DNA from: Paracoccaceae bacterium
GTDB taxonomy: Bacteria > Pseudomonadota > Alphaproteobacteria > Rhodobacterales > Rhodobacteraceae
Length of the DNA: 6,678 nt
Assembly: GCA_007120685.1 (NCBI GenBank)
Contig: SKNG01000256.1
Span: 1 to 6,678 of the forward strand
Direction of reading: 5' to 3'
The notes below the pieces were generated by a model that worked only from the letters and a program-made list of their open reading frames with translations, searched no databases and was not told the origin of the DNA. The position numbers were made by a program, and so were the translations under genes. Every line of letters starts with the position of its first letter. Position 1 is the stretch's first letter. Positions 1-6,243 of this stretch are shown one piece after another.

Positions 1-1002
1 CAGCCGGGCGAGCCCGAAGGCTCGCGCATGCACGAACGCATCACCACGGCCTCCTATCCGGTGGTGGAAAGGAACGGCATCGTCTTTGCCTGGATGGGCG
101 AGGGCACGCCCCCTGCCCTGCCGGATTTCGATTGCTTCGCCGCGCCCGACACCCATGTCTTTGCCTTCAAGGGGCTGTGGGAATGCAACTGGCTGCAGGC
201 AATGGAGGTCGGCATCGACCCGGCGCATGCCAGCTTCCTGCACCGCTTCCTGCAGGACGAAGACCCGGCCGACAGCTACGGCAAGCAGTTCCGCGACAAG
301 GCGGGCAACACCGAAATCCCCATGACCAAGTTGTTGCGCGACTATCCGCGCCCCGAAATCCGGGTCGAGGAAACCGATTACGGCCTGCGCCTGATCTCGC
401 TGCGGCATATGGAGGACGGGCGCAGCCATGTGCGCGTGACCAACCAGATCTTCCCCGGCGCCATCTGCATCCCCATGTCGAACGAGATGACCATCACCCA
501 GTGGCATGTCCCCATCGATGACGAGAACTGCTACTGGTATGCGATGTTCACCAGCTTCGGCAAACCGGTGGACAAGAAGCTGATGTGGGACCAGCGCATC
601 AAGGAACACCGCCTGCCGGATTTCGCGCCGCTGAAGAACAAGCGCAACAACTACGGCTTCGACCCTGACGAACAGAAGACGCTGACCTATACCGGCATGG
701 GGCTGGACATCAACGTGCATGACCAATGGGCAGTGGAAAGCCTCGGCCGCATCCAGGACCGCACGCGGGAGCATCTGGGCAAGACCGATGTCGGCATCAT
801 CCGCTATCGCCGCATGCTGCGTGCAGCGATGGATGCGCTGGAACAGGGGCAGGACGAGGCCCTGCCGATGGCTGGCGCGGATGCCGACACGCGCGGGCCG
901 GTTTCGATCGACGCCATCGGGCCCTCGGATGCCTGGGCCGAACTGTGGACCGAGGCCGACGCCCGCCGCCGCGCCGCCGCCCCCTGGGAGGCCGCGCTCT
1001 GA
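1..1002 (+). CDS. Rieske-type aromatic ring-hydroxylating oxygenase alpha subunit, C-terminal part (5' partial)
   Basis: The frame is open to the left edge, so the ATG at 28 is an internal methionine; the residues before it (QPGEPEGSR) read as family sequence. The N-terminal Rieske [2Fe-2S] domain, with its CxH and CxxH pairs, lies outside the window. The visible part is the catalytic domain. Counting from the Met at 28, the segment ECNWLQAMEVGIDPAHASFLHR (52-73) supplies the two iron-binding histidines (H67, H72) and the bridging Asp (D64). D232 in VHDQWAVES is the likely third, carboxylate ligand, and the following DRTREHLGKTD stretch is typical of the phthalate 4,5-dioxygenase / vanillate O-demethylase branch. 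Enzymes of this family hydroxylate or demethylate aromatic or related substrates in the cytoplasm using electrons from a separate reductase, which is not present here and may lie upstream. A GS-like ligase follows on the same strand. The family is clear; the substrate is unknown. Confidence 0.93.
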   Translation, partial: QPGEPEGSRMHERITTASYPVVERNGIVFAWMGEGTPPALPDFDCFAAPDTHVFAFKGLWECNWLQAMEVGIDPAHASFLHRFLQDEDPADSYGKQFRDKAGNTEIPMTKLLRDYPRPEIRVEETDYGLRLISLRHMEDGRSHVRVTNQIFPGAICIPMSNEMTITQWHVPIDDENCYWYAMFTSFGKPVDKKLMWDQRIKEHRLPDFAPLKNKRNNYGFDPDEQKTLTYTGMGLDINVHDQWAVESLGRIQDRTREHLGKTDVGIIRYRRMLRAAMDALEQGQDEALPMAGADADTRGPVSIDAIGPSDAWAELWTEADARRRAAAPWEAAL

Positions 1003-1015
1003 CCCGTAGCGGTGA

Positions 1016-1039
1016 TGAAGGCGCGTCGACGCGCCTTCA
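1016..1039. repeat. 24-bp perfect palindrome (first of two)
   Basis: The arms are TGAAGGCGCG and its exact complement around a TCGA centre, starting 14 bases after the oxygenase stop. As RNA it would fold into a 10-bp stem with a 4-base loop. It overlaps the next palindrome by two bases. No T-run follows, so a classical intrinsic terminator is not shown. It could be a terminator or mRNA-processing hairpin for the oxygenase transcript, a DNA site for a dimeric regulator, or part of a dispersed repeat family. Confidence 0.75.
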
Positions 1040-1059
1040 CGGCCCTTGCAAGGGCCGTG
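1038..1059. repeat. 22-bp perfect palindrome (second of two)
   Basis: The arms are CACGGCCCT and its exact complement around a TGCA centre, giving a 9-bp stem and a 4-base loop in RNA. It begins on the last two bases of the preceding palindrome, so the pair fills 1016-1059 without a gap. The bases from 1060 to the ligase start at 1112 show no T-run and no clear ribosome binding site. The symmetry is directly visible; the function is not. Confidence 0.75.
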
Positions 1060-1111
1060 GTCGCAATCCCTGTCGTGGCGCTTCCTGCCAGTTCGCAAAC
1101 AGGCCCTCCCC

Positions 1112-2572
1112 ATGCCCGATGCCTTTCGTGACCGACTGAAAGACGGCGCGCTCGCGCGCGCCGGGCTGCTGGATGACGCGGCGCTGCGCCTTGCCGCCGA
1201 TCTGCTGGGGCGCGTGCAGCGCGACGGGCTGGAAACCGTGCGTCTGGGCTTCGTCGACCAGCACGGCATCCTGCGCGGCAAGACGCTGGTGGCGGATGCG
1301 CTGCTGTCGGCCTTCCGCTCGGGCGTGTCGATGACCTCGACGCTTCTGTTCAAGGACACCTCGCACCGCACCGTCTTCCCAATCTGGGCGGATGACATCG
1401 GCTTCGGCAAGGGCGTCTTCACCGGCGCGGGCGATGCGCTGATGGTGCCCGATCCGGCCAGCTTCCGCATCCTGCCCTGGGCGCCGCATTCGGGCTGGAT
1501 GCTCTGCACCATCCACGGCCCCGACGGCGCGGCCCTGCCTTTCTGCAGCCGCAGCCAGCTTGCCCGCGCGGAAGGACGGCTGGCAGACGCCGGCTATTCG
1601 GCGCTCTTCGGTCTGGAGCAGGAATTCCACATCTTCCGCGTCACCGACCCCAACCTGCGCCATGCCGACGGCGGCTTCGACGAACGCCCTCCCGAAACCG
1701 CGCTTCTGAACCACGGCTATCAATACCTGACCGAAGCCCGCTACGATGCCGCCGAGCCGGTGCTTGACGACCTGCGCCGCCACGCCCAGGCGCTGGATCT
1801 GCCGCTGCGGTCGATGGAAATCGAATTCGGCCCGTCGCAATTCGAATTCACCTTCGACCCCGGCGCCCCGCTGGCCCAGGCCGATGTCACGGCGCTCTTC
1901 CGCGCCATGGTCCGCCAGACCTGTGTCCGCGCCGGCCTGCACGCAACCTTCATGTGCCTGCCCCAGCAGCGCGATATCGTGCCCTCCGGCTGGCACCTGC
2001 ATCAGTCGCTCGCCGATGCCGAGGGCACCAACCTCTTCATCCCCGACGATACCGGCACCCTCAGCCCCGCCGCCGCCGGCTGGATCGCCGGACTACTGGA
2101 CCGCGCTTCGGATACCGCCCTGCTGCTGGTGCCCACGGTCAATGGCTACAAGCGGTTCAAACCCGGCATGATGGCGCCTGACCGCATCCAGTGGGCGCGC
2201 GACAACAAGGGCGCCATGATCCGCGCGCTGATGAAACCGGGTGACCCGGCCAGCCGGATCGAGAACCGCCTGCCCGAACCCGCCGCCAACCCCTACCTCG
2301 CCTTCGCCGCCCAGATCCATGCCGGCCTCGACGGCGTTGAAACAGGCGCCGAGCCCCCCGCCCCTGTCGGCAGCCCCTATGCCGACGCCGCCCCCCGCCT
2401 GCCGGCGGATCTCGGCGCCGCCATAGAAAGCTTCGGATCCTCCTACTTCATCGCCCGCCATTTCGGCGACGATTTCCGCCGCTGGCTGACCACACTGAAG
2501 CGCGCCGAATGGGACCGCTACCGCCTGACCGTCAGCGACTGGGAACAGCGCGAATACTTCACGCTCTTCTGA
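1112..2572 (+). CDS. Glutamine synthetase-superfamily ligase, probably gamma-glutamyl-amine type
   Basis: This 486-residue protein has the GS fold in order: an N-terminal beta-grasp region (about 40-130, with VRLGFVDQHGILRGKTL) and the catalytic barrel. Metal and glutamate residues are visible: E169 and E171 in GLEQEFHIF, E238 and E245 in MEIEFGPSQFEF, H295 in SGWHLHQSL, and the C-terminal signature RIENRLPEPAANPYL (382-396). Such enzymes activate glutamate with ATP and join it to ammonium or an amine. At the ammonium-site loop, where Salmonella GS has YEAP with Glu327, this protein has MMAP (353-356). The Arg of the usual NR is Lys366. The C-terminus (WDRYRLTVSDWEQREYF) resembles the gamma-glutamyl-polyamine/methylamide synthetase branch, and there is no adenylylation-loop tyrosine that I can identify. 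I chose the ATG at 1112 although its upstream CAGGCCCTCCCC is a poor ribosome binding site; a TTG at 1046 is the only other in-frame choice I see and lies inside a palindrome. The neighbour upstream is the Rieske oxygenase. Substrate unknown. Confidence 0.9.
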   Translation: MPDAFRDRLKDGALARAGLLDDAALRLAADLLGRVQRDGLETVRLGFVDQHGILRGKTLVADALLSAFRSGVSMTSTLLFKDTSHRTVFPIWADDIGFGKGVFTGAGDALMVPDPASFRILPWAPHSGWMLCTIHGPDGAALPFCSRSQLARAEGRLADAGYSALFGLEQEFHIFRVTDPNLRHADGGFDERPPETALLNHGYQYLTEARYDAAEPVLDDLRRHAQALDLPLRSMEIEFGPSQFEFTFDPGAPLAQADVTALFRAMVRQTCVRAGLHATFMCLPQQRDIVPSGWHLHQSLADAEGTNLFIPDDTGTLSPAAAGWIAGLLDRASDTALLLVPTVNGYKRFKPGMMAPDRIQWARDNKGAMIRALMKPGDPASRIENRLPEPAANPYLAFAAQIHAGLDGVETGAEPPAPVGSPYADAAPRLPADLGAAIESFGSSYFIARHFGDDFRRWLTTLKRAEWDRYRLTVSDWEQREYFTLF

Positions 2573-2616
2573 GCCCCTGTTGGCCCCTCTTTGCTCTGAA
2601 AATATCCTGGGGGTGA

Positions 2617-2649
2617 GCCGCGCCAGCGGCGAGGGGGCAACGCCCCCTC
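2617..2649. terminator. Double hairpin between convergent genes, likely bidirectional terminator
   Basis: Two adjacent inverted repeats lie in the 90-base gap between the ligase stop and the stop of the minus-strand acyl-CoA dehydrogenase. The first is GCCGC-GCCA-GCGGC (2617-2630). The second is GAGGGGGC-AAC-GCCCCCTC (2631-2649), an exact 8-bp stem. An AT-rich GAAAATATCCTGGGGG block (2598-2613) sits beside them, so RNA read from the minus strand meets the hairpins and then a short T-containing stretch. This layout is reminiscent of elements often seen after genes in Rhodobacterales; that comparison is from memory. Confidence 0.6.
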
Positions 2650-2662
2650 AACCCTTCACCCG

Positions 2663-3736
2663 TCACGCCGCGCGATAGGCCCCGGCCAGCCGCTCCAGAT
2701 GCCACAGGTGGTCGCCCAGCTGATGGTCGATCATCACCAGCCGCTTGGCGTAATGCGACACCGCCGCCTCCCAGGTCATGCCGATCCCGCCATGCAACTG
2801 GATCGCCTCTTCCGACCATTGCCGCGCCACCTGGCCGACCAGCGCCTTGGCCATCGACACCGCGCGCGGTCCCTCTGGCGTGTCCAGTTCGCCCGCCGCC
2901 TTCAGCGTGATCGAACGCGCCTGCTCCAGTTCCACGCACAGGTCGATGAACCGGTGCCGCAGCACCTGGAACTTCGACAGCGCCACGCCGAACTGCTTGC
3001 GGGTGCGCAGATGCTCGGCCAGCAGACCCTGCGCATGGTCCATCACCCCCACCGCCTCGGCACAAAGCGCCAGTTGGCCCCGCGCCACGGCCCGGTCCAG
3101 CGCCGCCGCACCATCGGCGATCAGGCACTCAGCCGGGCAGTCATCCAGCGACACTTCCGCCGCTCCGCCGCCGTCGATCATCGCGTAAGGCGCAACGGCG
3201 GCATCCTCGGCCCGCACCGAGAAAAGGCCCGTGCCCCCCTCATGCGCCGCGCTGACGATCAGCCGATGGGCCGAGCCACCGCCCCAGACCACCGACTTGC
3301 GCCCGTCCAGCCGCCAGCCGCCATCAGCCTGCCGCGCCCGCGTCGCGGGCGGCTCCAGCCCGCTGCCGCCGCCGGGCTCGCCCATGGCCAGCGCCAGACG
3401 CACTTCCCCGGCCAGCGCGGCCTCGCAATCAGCGCCGGCATCGGCCAGCACCGACAGACCCATCAACTGCCCCAGCATCGGCTCGGGACACAGCGCCCCG
3501 CCCAGGGTTTCGAACACCGTTGCGATGTCGAACCCCTCGCCGCCAAAACCGCCCTTGTCCTCGGGCAGCAGGGCGCCGGTGACGCCCAGTTCGGCCAGCG
3601 CGTCCCACAGCTTCGGGTCGTGGAACGGCTCTTCATAGGCCACCGCGCGGCGGCGCTCGTAATCGCATTGCCTGGCAAGGGTCTTGGCAATCGAATCAGC
3701 CAGCATCCGGCGGGTTTCGGAAGGTTGGAAATCCAT
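2663..3736 (-). CDS. Acyl-CoA dehydrogenase, small subunit of a heteromeric pair
   Basis: A 357-residue flavoprotein of the acyl-CoA dehydrogenase fold: a helical N-terminal domain (about 1-115), a beta domain (about 116-205) and a C-terminal helical domain. The C-terminal domain has the FAD-contact motifs RTRKQFG (244-250), with FQVLRHR shortly after, and QLHGGIGMTWE (313-323), followed by SHYAKR. At the position where the larger partner has the Glu-Arg of the likely catalytic base, this protein reads ARGQ (218-221), so it probably has no base of its own. It is shorter than a typical 380-400-residue homotetrameric enzyme. It would pair with the upstream gene product to make an alpha-beta-unsaturated acyl-CoA from a CoA ester in the cytoplasm. 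Its ATG lies three bases after the partner's stop, with a G-run (complement of 3744-3749) as ribosome binding site, so the two are surely co-transcribed. The acyl substrate cannot be told. Confidence 0.92.
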   Translation of the reverse strand: MDFQPSETRRMLADSIAKTLARQCDYERRRAVAYEEPFHDPKLWDALAELGVTGALLPEDKGGFGGEGFDIATVFETLGGALCPEPMLGQLMGLSVLADAGADCEAALAGEVRLALAMGEPGGGSGLEPPATRARQADGGWRLDGRKSVVWGGGSAHRLIVSAAHEGGTGLFSVRAEDAAVAPYAMIDGGGAAEVSLDDCPAECLIADGAAALDRAVARGQLALCAEAVGVMDHAQGLLAEHLRTRKQFGVALSKFQVLRHRFIDLCVELEQARSITLKAAGELDTPEGPRAVSMAKALVGQVARQWSEEAIQLHGGIGMTWEAAVSHYAKRLVMIDHQLGDHLWHLERLAGAYRAA

Positions 3737-3739
3737 CGC

Positions 3740-4930
3740 TCAGCCCCCCAGCATCTGTTTGGCGAGGATCTCGCGCTGGATCTCGTTCGATCCGCCGAAG
3801 ATCGACAGCTTGCGGTTGTTGAAATAGGAATGCGCCGAGCGCGCCTGATCCGCCGGCGCCGGGTGCGGGATGTTCGCCGCCACCAGCTCCGACGGGAAGG
3901 GCGCCGCCGCAGGCCCCAGCGCACGGCGGGCCAGGTCATTGATCTCCTGCCTAATCTGCGTACCCTTGATCTTCAGCATCGACGGCGCGCTGCCCGCCTC
4001 GCCGCGCGCCTGGGCCTCGATCAGCATGCGCAGATTGGTCAGCCGCATCGCCTCCAGCGCGCATTCCACCTGCGCCATGCGGGTGGCAAACAGCGTATTC
4101 TCGGCCAGCGGCTTGCCATCGCGGGTCAGCTTGCGGGCCATCTGGCGCAGTTTCTCGAACGCCTCCTGGCTGTAGCCCACCCCGGCGATATTTGTGCGCT
4201 CATGCTCCAGCAGGTATTTGGCGATGGTCCAGCCCTGGTTTTCCTCGCCCACCAGATTTTCCAGCGGCACGCGGACGTCGGTGAAGAACACCTCGTTCAC
4301 CTCGCGCCCGCCCTCGATCAGCCGGATCGGCCGCATCTCGATGCCCGGCGTGTCCAGATCGACCAGGATGAAGCTGATCCCCTCCTGCCGCTTGCCCTCG
4401 GCGCTGGTGCGCACCAGGCAGAAGATGCGGTTGGCGTGCTGGCCCAGCGTGGTCCAGGTCTTCTGGCCGTTGATGACGTAATGGTCGCCGTCACGCTCGG
4501 CCTTGGTGCGCAGGCTGGCCAAATCCGACCCCGCGCCGGGTTCGGAATAGCCCTGGCACCACCAGTCATCACCGTTCAGGATGCGCGGCAGGAAATAGTC
4601 CTTCTGCTGCTGGTTGCCGAAGGCCATCAGCACCGGGCCCAGCATGTTGATGCCGAAGGGCACGATGCGCGGCGCATGCACGCGGCAGCACTCTTCCTCG
4701 AAGATATAGCGCTGCACCGGGTCCCAGCCGGCGCCGCCGTATTCCTTGGGCCAGCCGCCAGCCAGCCAGCCCTGTTCGTTCAGCAGCGCGTGCCAGCCTT
4801 CCAGATCGGCCTTGCCCAGTTCGGCGCCTGCGGCGACCTTCTGTGAAAGCTCCTTTGGCAGCTTGTCCGCCAGCCATTGCCGCACCTCGGCGCGAAATGC
4901 CTCGTCCCGGGGCGAAAAACTCAGGTCCAT
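3740..4930 (-). CDS. Acyl-CoA dehydrogenase, large subunit of a heteromeric pair
   Basis: A 396-residue acyl-CoA dehydrogenase. The middle domain carries QGYSEPGAGSDLASL (126-140) and NGQKTWTT (154-161), the usual flavin and substrate-facing strands. E244 in LLEHERTNIA sits immediately before Arg, where isovaleryl-CoA dehydrogenase and mycobacterial ChsE4 keep the catalytic base; the alternative base position near the C-terminus is Gly (IFGGSNEIQ, 377-385). The R-x-x-x-FG and HGG-x-G FAD motifs are missing: the second region reads RRALGPAAAP. The small subunit has both, so the two gene products complement each other. This is the pattern known for alpha2beta2 enzymes of sterol side-chain and related CoA-ester oxidation. 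The start at 4930 was chosen because AGGGAGG lies eight bases upstream and the protein then begins MDLSFSPRDEAFR, a normal family start; a TTG further upstream at 4993 would add 21 unconserved-looking residues. First gene of the pair. Confidence 0.93.
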   Translation of the reverse strand: MDLSFSPRDEAFRAEVRQWLADKLPKELSQKVAAGAELGKADLEGWHALLNEQGWLAGGWPKEYGGAGWDPVQRYIFEEECCRVHAPRIVPFGINMLGPVLMAFGNQQQKDYFLPRILNGDDWWCQGYSEPGAGSDLASLRTKAERDGDHYVINGQKTWTTLGQHANRIFCLVRTSAEGKRQEGISFILVDLDTPGIEMRPIRLIEGGREVNEVFFTDVRVPLENLVGEENQGWTIAKYLLEHERTNIAGVGYSQEAFEKLRQMARKLTRDGKPLAENTLFATRMAQVECALEAMRLTNLRMLIEAQARGEAGSAPSMLKIKGTQIRQEINDLARRALGPAAAPFPSELVAANIPHPAPADQARSAHSYFNNRKLSIFGGSNEIQREILAKQMLGG

Positions 4931-4938
4931 CTGTCCGT

Positions 4939-4945
4939 CCTCCCT
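4939..4945 (-). promoter_or_regulatory. Strong ribosome binding site that sets the large-subunit start
   Basis: On the minus strand AGGGAGG is followed by eight bases and then ATG. It supports initiation at 4930 over the upstream in-frame TTG. Confidence 0.8.
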
Positions 4946-4965
4946 GACCGACCGTTCCCTTTTGT

Positions 4966-5000
4966 GGTAGGGCAGGCGCCGCTGCGGGTCCAACCCTACC
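4966..5000. promoter_or_regulatory. Inverted repeat upstream of the acyl-CoA dehydrogenase pair: operator or terminator
   Basis: GGTAGGG (4966-4972) and its exact complement CCCTACC (4994-5000) flank 21 bases that contain a smaller GCAG/CTGC repeat. The element fills the 94-base gap between the OmpA-family stop and the dehydrogenase start. On the minus strand TTGGAC overlaps one arm and TACCAC the other at promoter-like spacing, both weak matches. It may be an operator over the dehydrogenase promoter, or a hairpin ending the OmpA-family transcript; no T-run is present. Confidence 0.3.
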
Positions 5001-5024
5001 TTGCGTCATCAACCGGCGGGCGGG

Positions 5025-6062
5025 TTACTGCACTACCTCCACCAGTTCCACCCGGCGGTTCAGCGCGCGGCCCTCTTCGCTGCGATTGGTGGTGATCGGC
5101 GACATCGGGCCGGCACCAGCGGGGCGCAGCCGTTCGCGGGCGATGCCATGACGACTGGCCAGCCAGTCCACCACCGACGTGGCGCGCGAGAGCGACAGGC
5201 GCAGATTGTAATCGAAGCTGCCGACACCGTCGGTATGGCCCACCACCAGCAGGGTCAGGCCGGGCCGGTCATCCATCAGTGCCGCAACGGTCTGCAGGGC
5301 AGCGGCTGAATCGGGCAGGATTTCGTCGCTGTCGAAGGCAAAGAGGATCGCATCCACCACCACCCGGCCATCGGCGATCAGCCCGCTTTCCAGTTCCTCG
5401 GCCGATTGCTGCACCACGGGGGCGGCGGGCGCCGGTTCCGGCTCTGGTTCTGGCTCCGGCTCCGGGCCGGGTTCGGCATCCTGCAGGTCCAGCAGGGCCA
5501 GATCCTCGATATCCACGACATTGACCATGATCCGCCGGTTGCGCTGCCGGTCATAAAAGGCGACGGCAACGACCTGCGTTTCATCGGCACTGCGGGCCAG
5601 AATATAGCCGATGTCAGGCGTGGCAGCGGCTTGCCAGGCAAGATTGGTGCCGGAAAAGAAGTCCAGCGGCCGGCGGTCATGCAAGTCATCGCCGAACCCG
5701 GTATAGAGGATCTCGAAGCCCTGCCCCTGCAGATGCTGCAGATAGGTTCGATAAAGGCGCAGGGTGGCTGTTTCGGTGCCGTCCACCGTGTATTCAAGCC
5801 GGGTGTGGCCACCCTCGACGCGCAGCATTTCCGGCTCTTCGCGGCGCGTTCGTGGCCCAGCAGGAAAGTCGATGATGGCGAAATCGACGAATTCATCCAG
5901 GGTGATATAGCCGCCGGGCGGCAAGGGCACGGCGGGGTGAGGCGTCGCGCCCTCGATATCGCGTTGCGCGTGCAGCGGGGATGCGGCCAGCAGCAAGGCG
6001 ACGCAAAGCACCGCGAGAGCCGGCGGCGCCCATCCGAACCGCAAACCTGTGTGATTGCGCAT
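5025..6062 (-). CDS. Secreted OmpA-family protein with N-terminal DUF4892-like domain
   Basis: A 345-residue envelope protein. Residues 1-32 form a signal peptide: basic start, hydrophobic APPALAVLCVALLLAASP, and a cleavage site after LHA, with no lipobox Cys at that site. Residues about 35-195 form a globular domain with VEGGHTRLEYTVDG, a YRTYLQHLQGQGFEILY segment and a closing VNVVDIEDL strand, which resembles DUF4892; I am moderately sure of this. An EP-repeat linker follows (197-210). Residues about 233-345 are an OmpA C-terminal domain: FAFDSDEILPDS, GHTDGVGSFDYNLRLSLSRA and GRALNRRVEL, with the Asp of HTD and the Arg of LSRA as the expected contacts to diaminopimelate in peptidoglycan. 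It has no beta-barrel, so it should be a periplasmic, wall-bound protein. The ATG at 6062 was chosen because AAGGAA lies eight bases upstream and the signal peptide starts there; an earlier in-frame ATG at 6152 would bury it. Confidence 0.88.
   Translation of the reverse strand: MRNHTGLRFGWAPPALAVLCVALLLAASPLHAQRDIEGATPHPAVPLPPGGYITLDEFVDFAIIDFPAGPRTRREEPEMLRVEGGHTRLEYTVDGTETATLRLYRTYLQHLQGQGFEILYTGFGDDLHDRRPLDFFSGTNLAWQAAATPDIGYILARSADETQVVAVAFYDRQRNRRIMVNVVDIEDLALLDLQDAEPGPEPEPEPEPEPAPAAPVVQQSAEELESGLIADGRVVVDAILFAFDSDEILPDSAAALQTVAALMDDRPGLTLLVVGHTDGVGSFDYNLRLSLSRATSVVDWLASRHGIARERLRPAGAGPMSPITTNRSEEGRALNRRVELVEVVQ
5433..5474 (-). repeat. Glu-Pro hexanucleotide repeat encoding a periplasmic linker
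   Basis: Seven hexanucleotide-length units (GAR-CCN, one of them GGC-CCG) encode EPGPEPEPEPEPEP inside the OmpA-family gene. Synonymous third positions vary among units, so the repeat is not a recent perfect expansion. Such an extended, acidic and proline-rich stretch would hold the N-terminal domain away from the wall-bound domain. Confidence 0.8.
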
Positions 6063-6243
6063 GTCTTCCGTTCCTTTCCTTCCACCATCGTGATCGCCGT
6101 CATTGCGCACCGCGTCACCGAGCGCACATCTGGCCGGCGCCATTCGAGACACTGGCCTGTCAGGGGAGGGAATGCAACTTTCGGGTCAGACACCGACGCG
6201 CAATGCCGACGACGCCTTGCAACCTGCCGATTCACGCCTGGGT

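Noticed and set aside
28..30. ATG at 28 as the real start of the oxygenase
   Set aside because: The frame is open to position 1 with family-like sequence before it, and the essential Rieske domain would be missing; the gene is cut by the window edge.
1037..2002. 321-codon minus-strand open frame antisense to the GS-like ligase
   Set aside because: The opposite strand has clear GS motifs in the same region; this frame has low-complexity antisense composition and no family resemblance.
1..2572. Naming the left block as an aniline-degradation (tdn-type) cluster
   Set aside because: There is no amidotransferase-like gene or oxygenase beta subunit in view, and the oxygenase looks closer to the phthalate dioxygenase branch; the window does not justify a pathway name.
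2699..4846. 715-codon plus-strand open frame antisense to the two acyl-CoA dehydrogenases
   Set aside because: It spans two well-recognised minus-strand genes, is rich in Arg, Gln, His and Pro as expected of a GC-rich antisense frame, and shows no recognisable domain.
1..4930. Steroid degradation with the oxygenase as KshA and the dehydrogenases as ChsE
   Set aside because: The iron-binding segment of the oxygenase differs from the KshA pattern I know, and no other sterol-pathway gene is visible; only the dehydrogenase architecture is shared.
6063..6243. Terminator or promoter in the gap between the DUF3775 and OmpA-family genes
   Set aside because: I found only short imperfect symmetries and TTG-containing hexamers with poor partners; nothing stands above chance.
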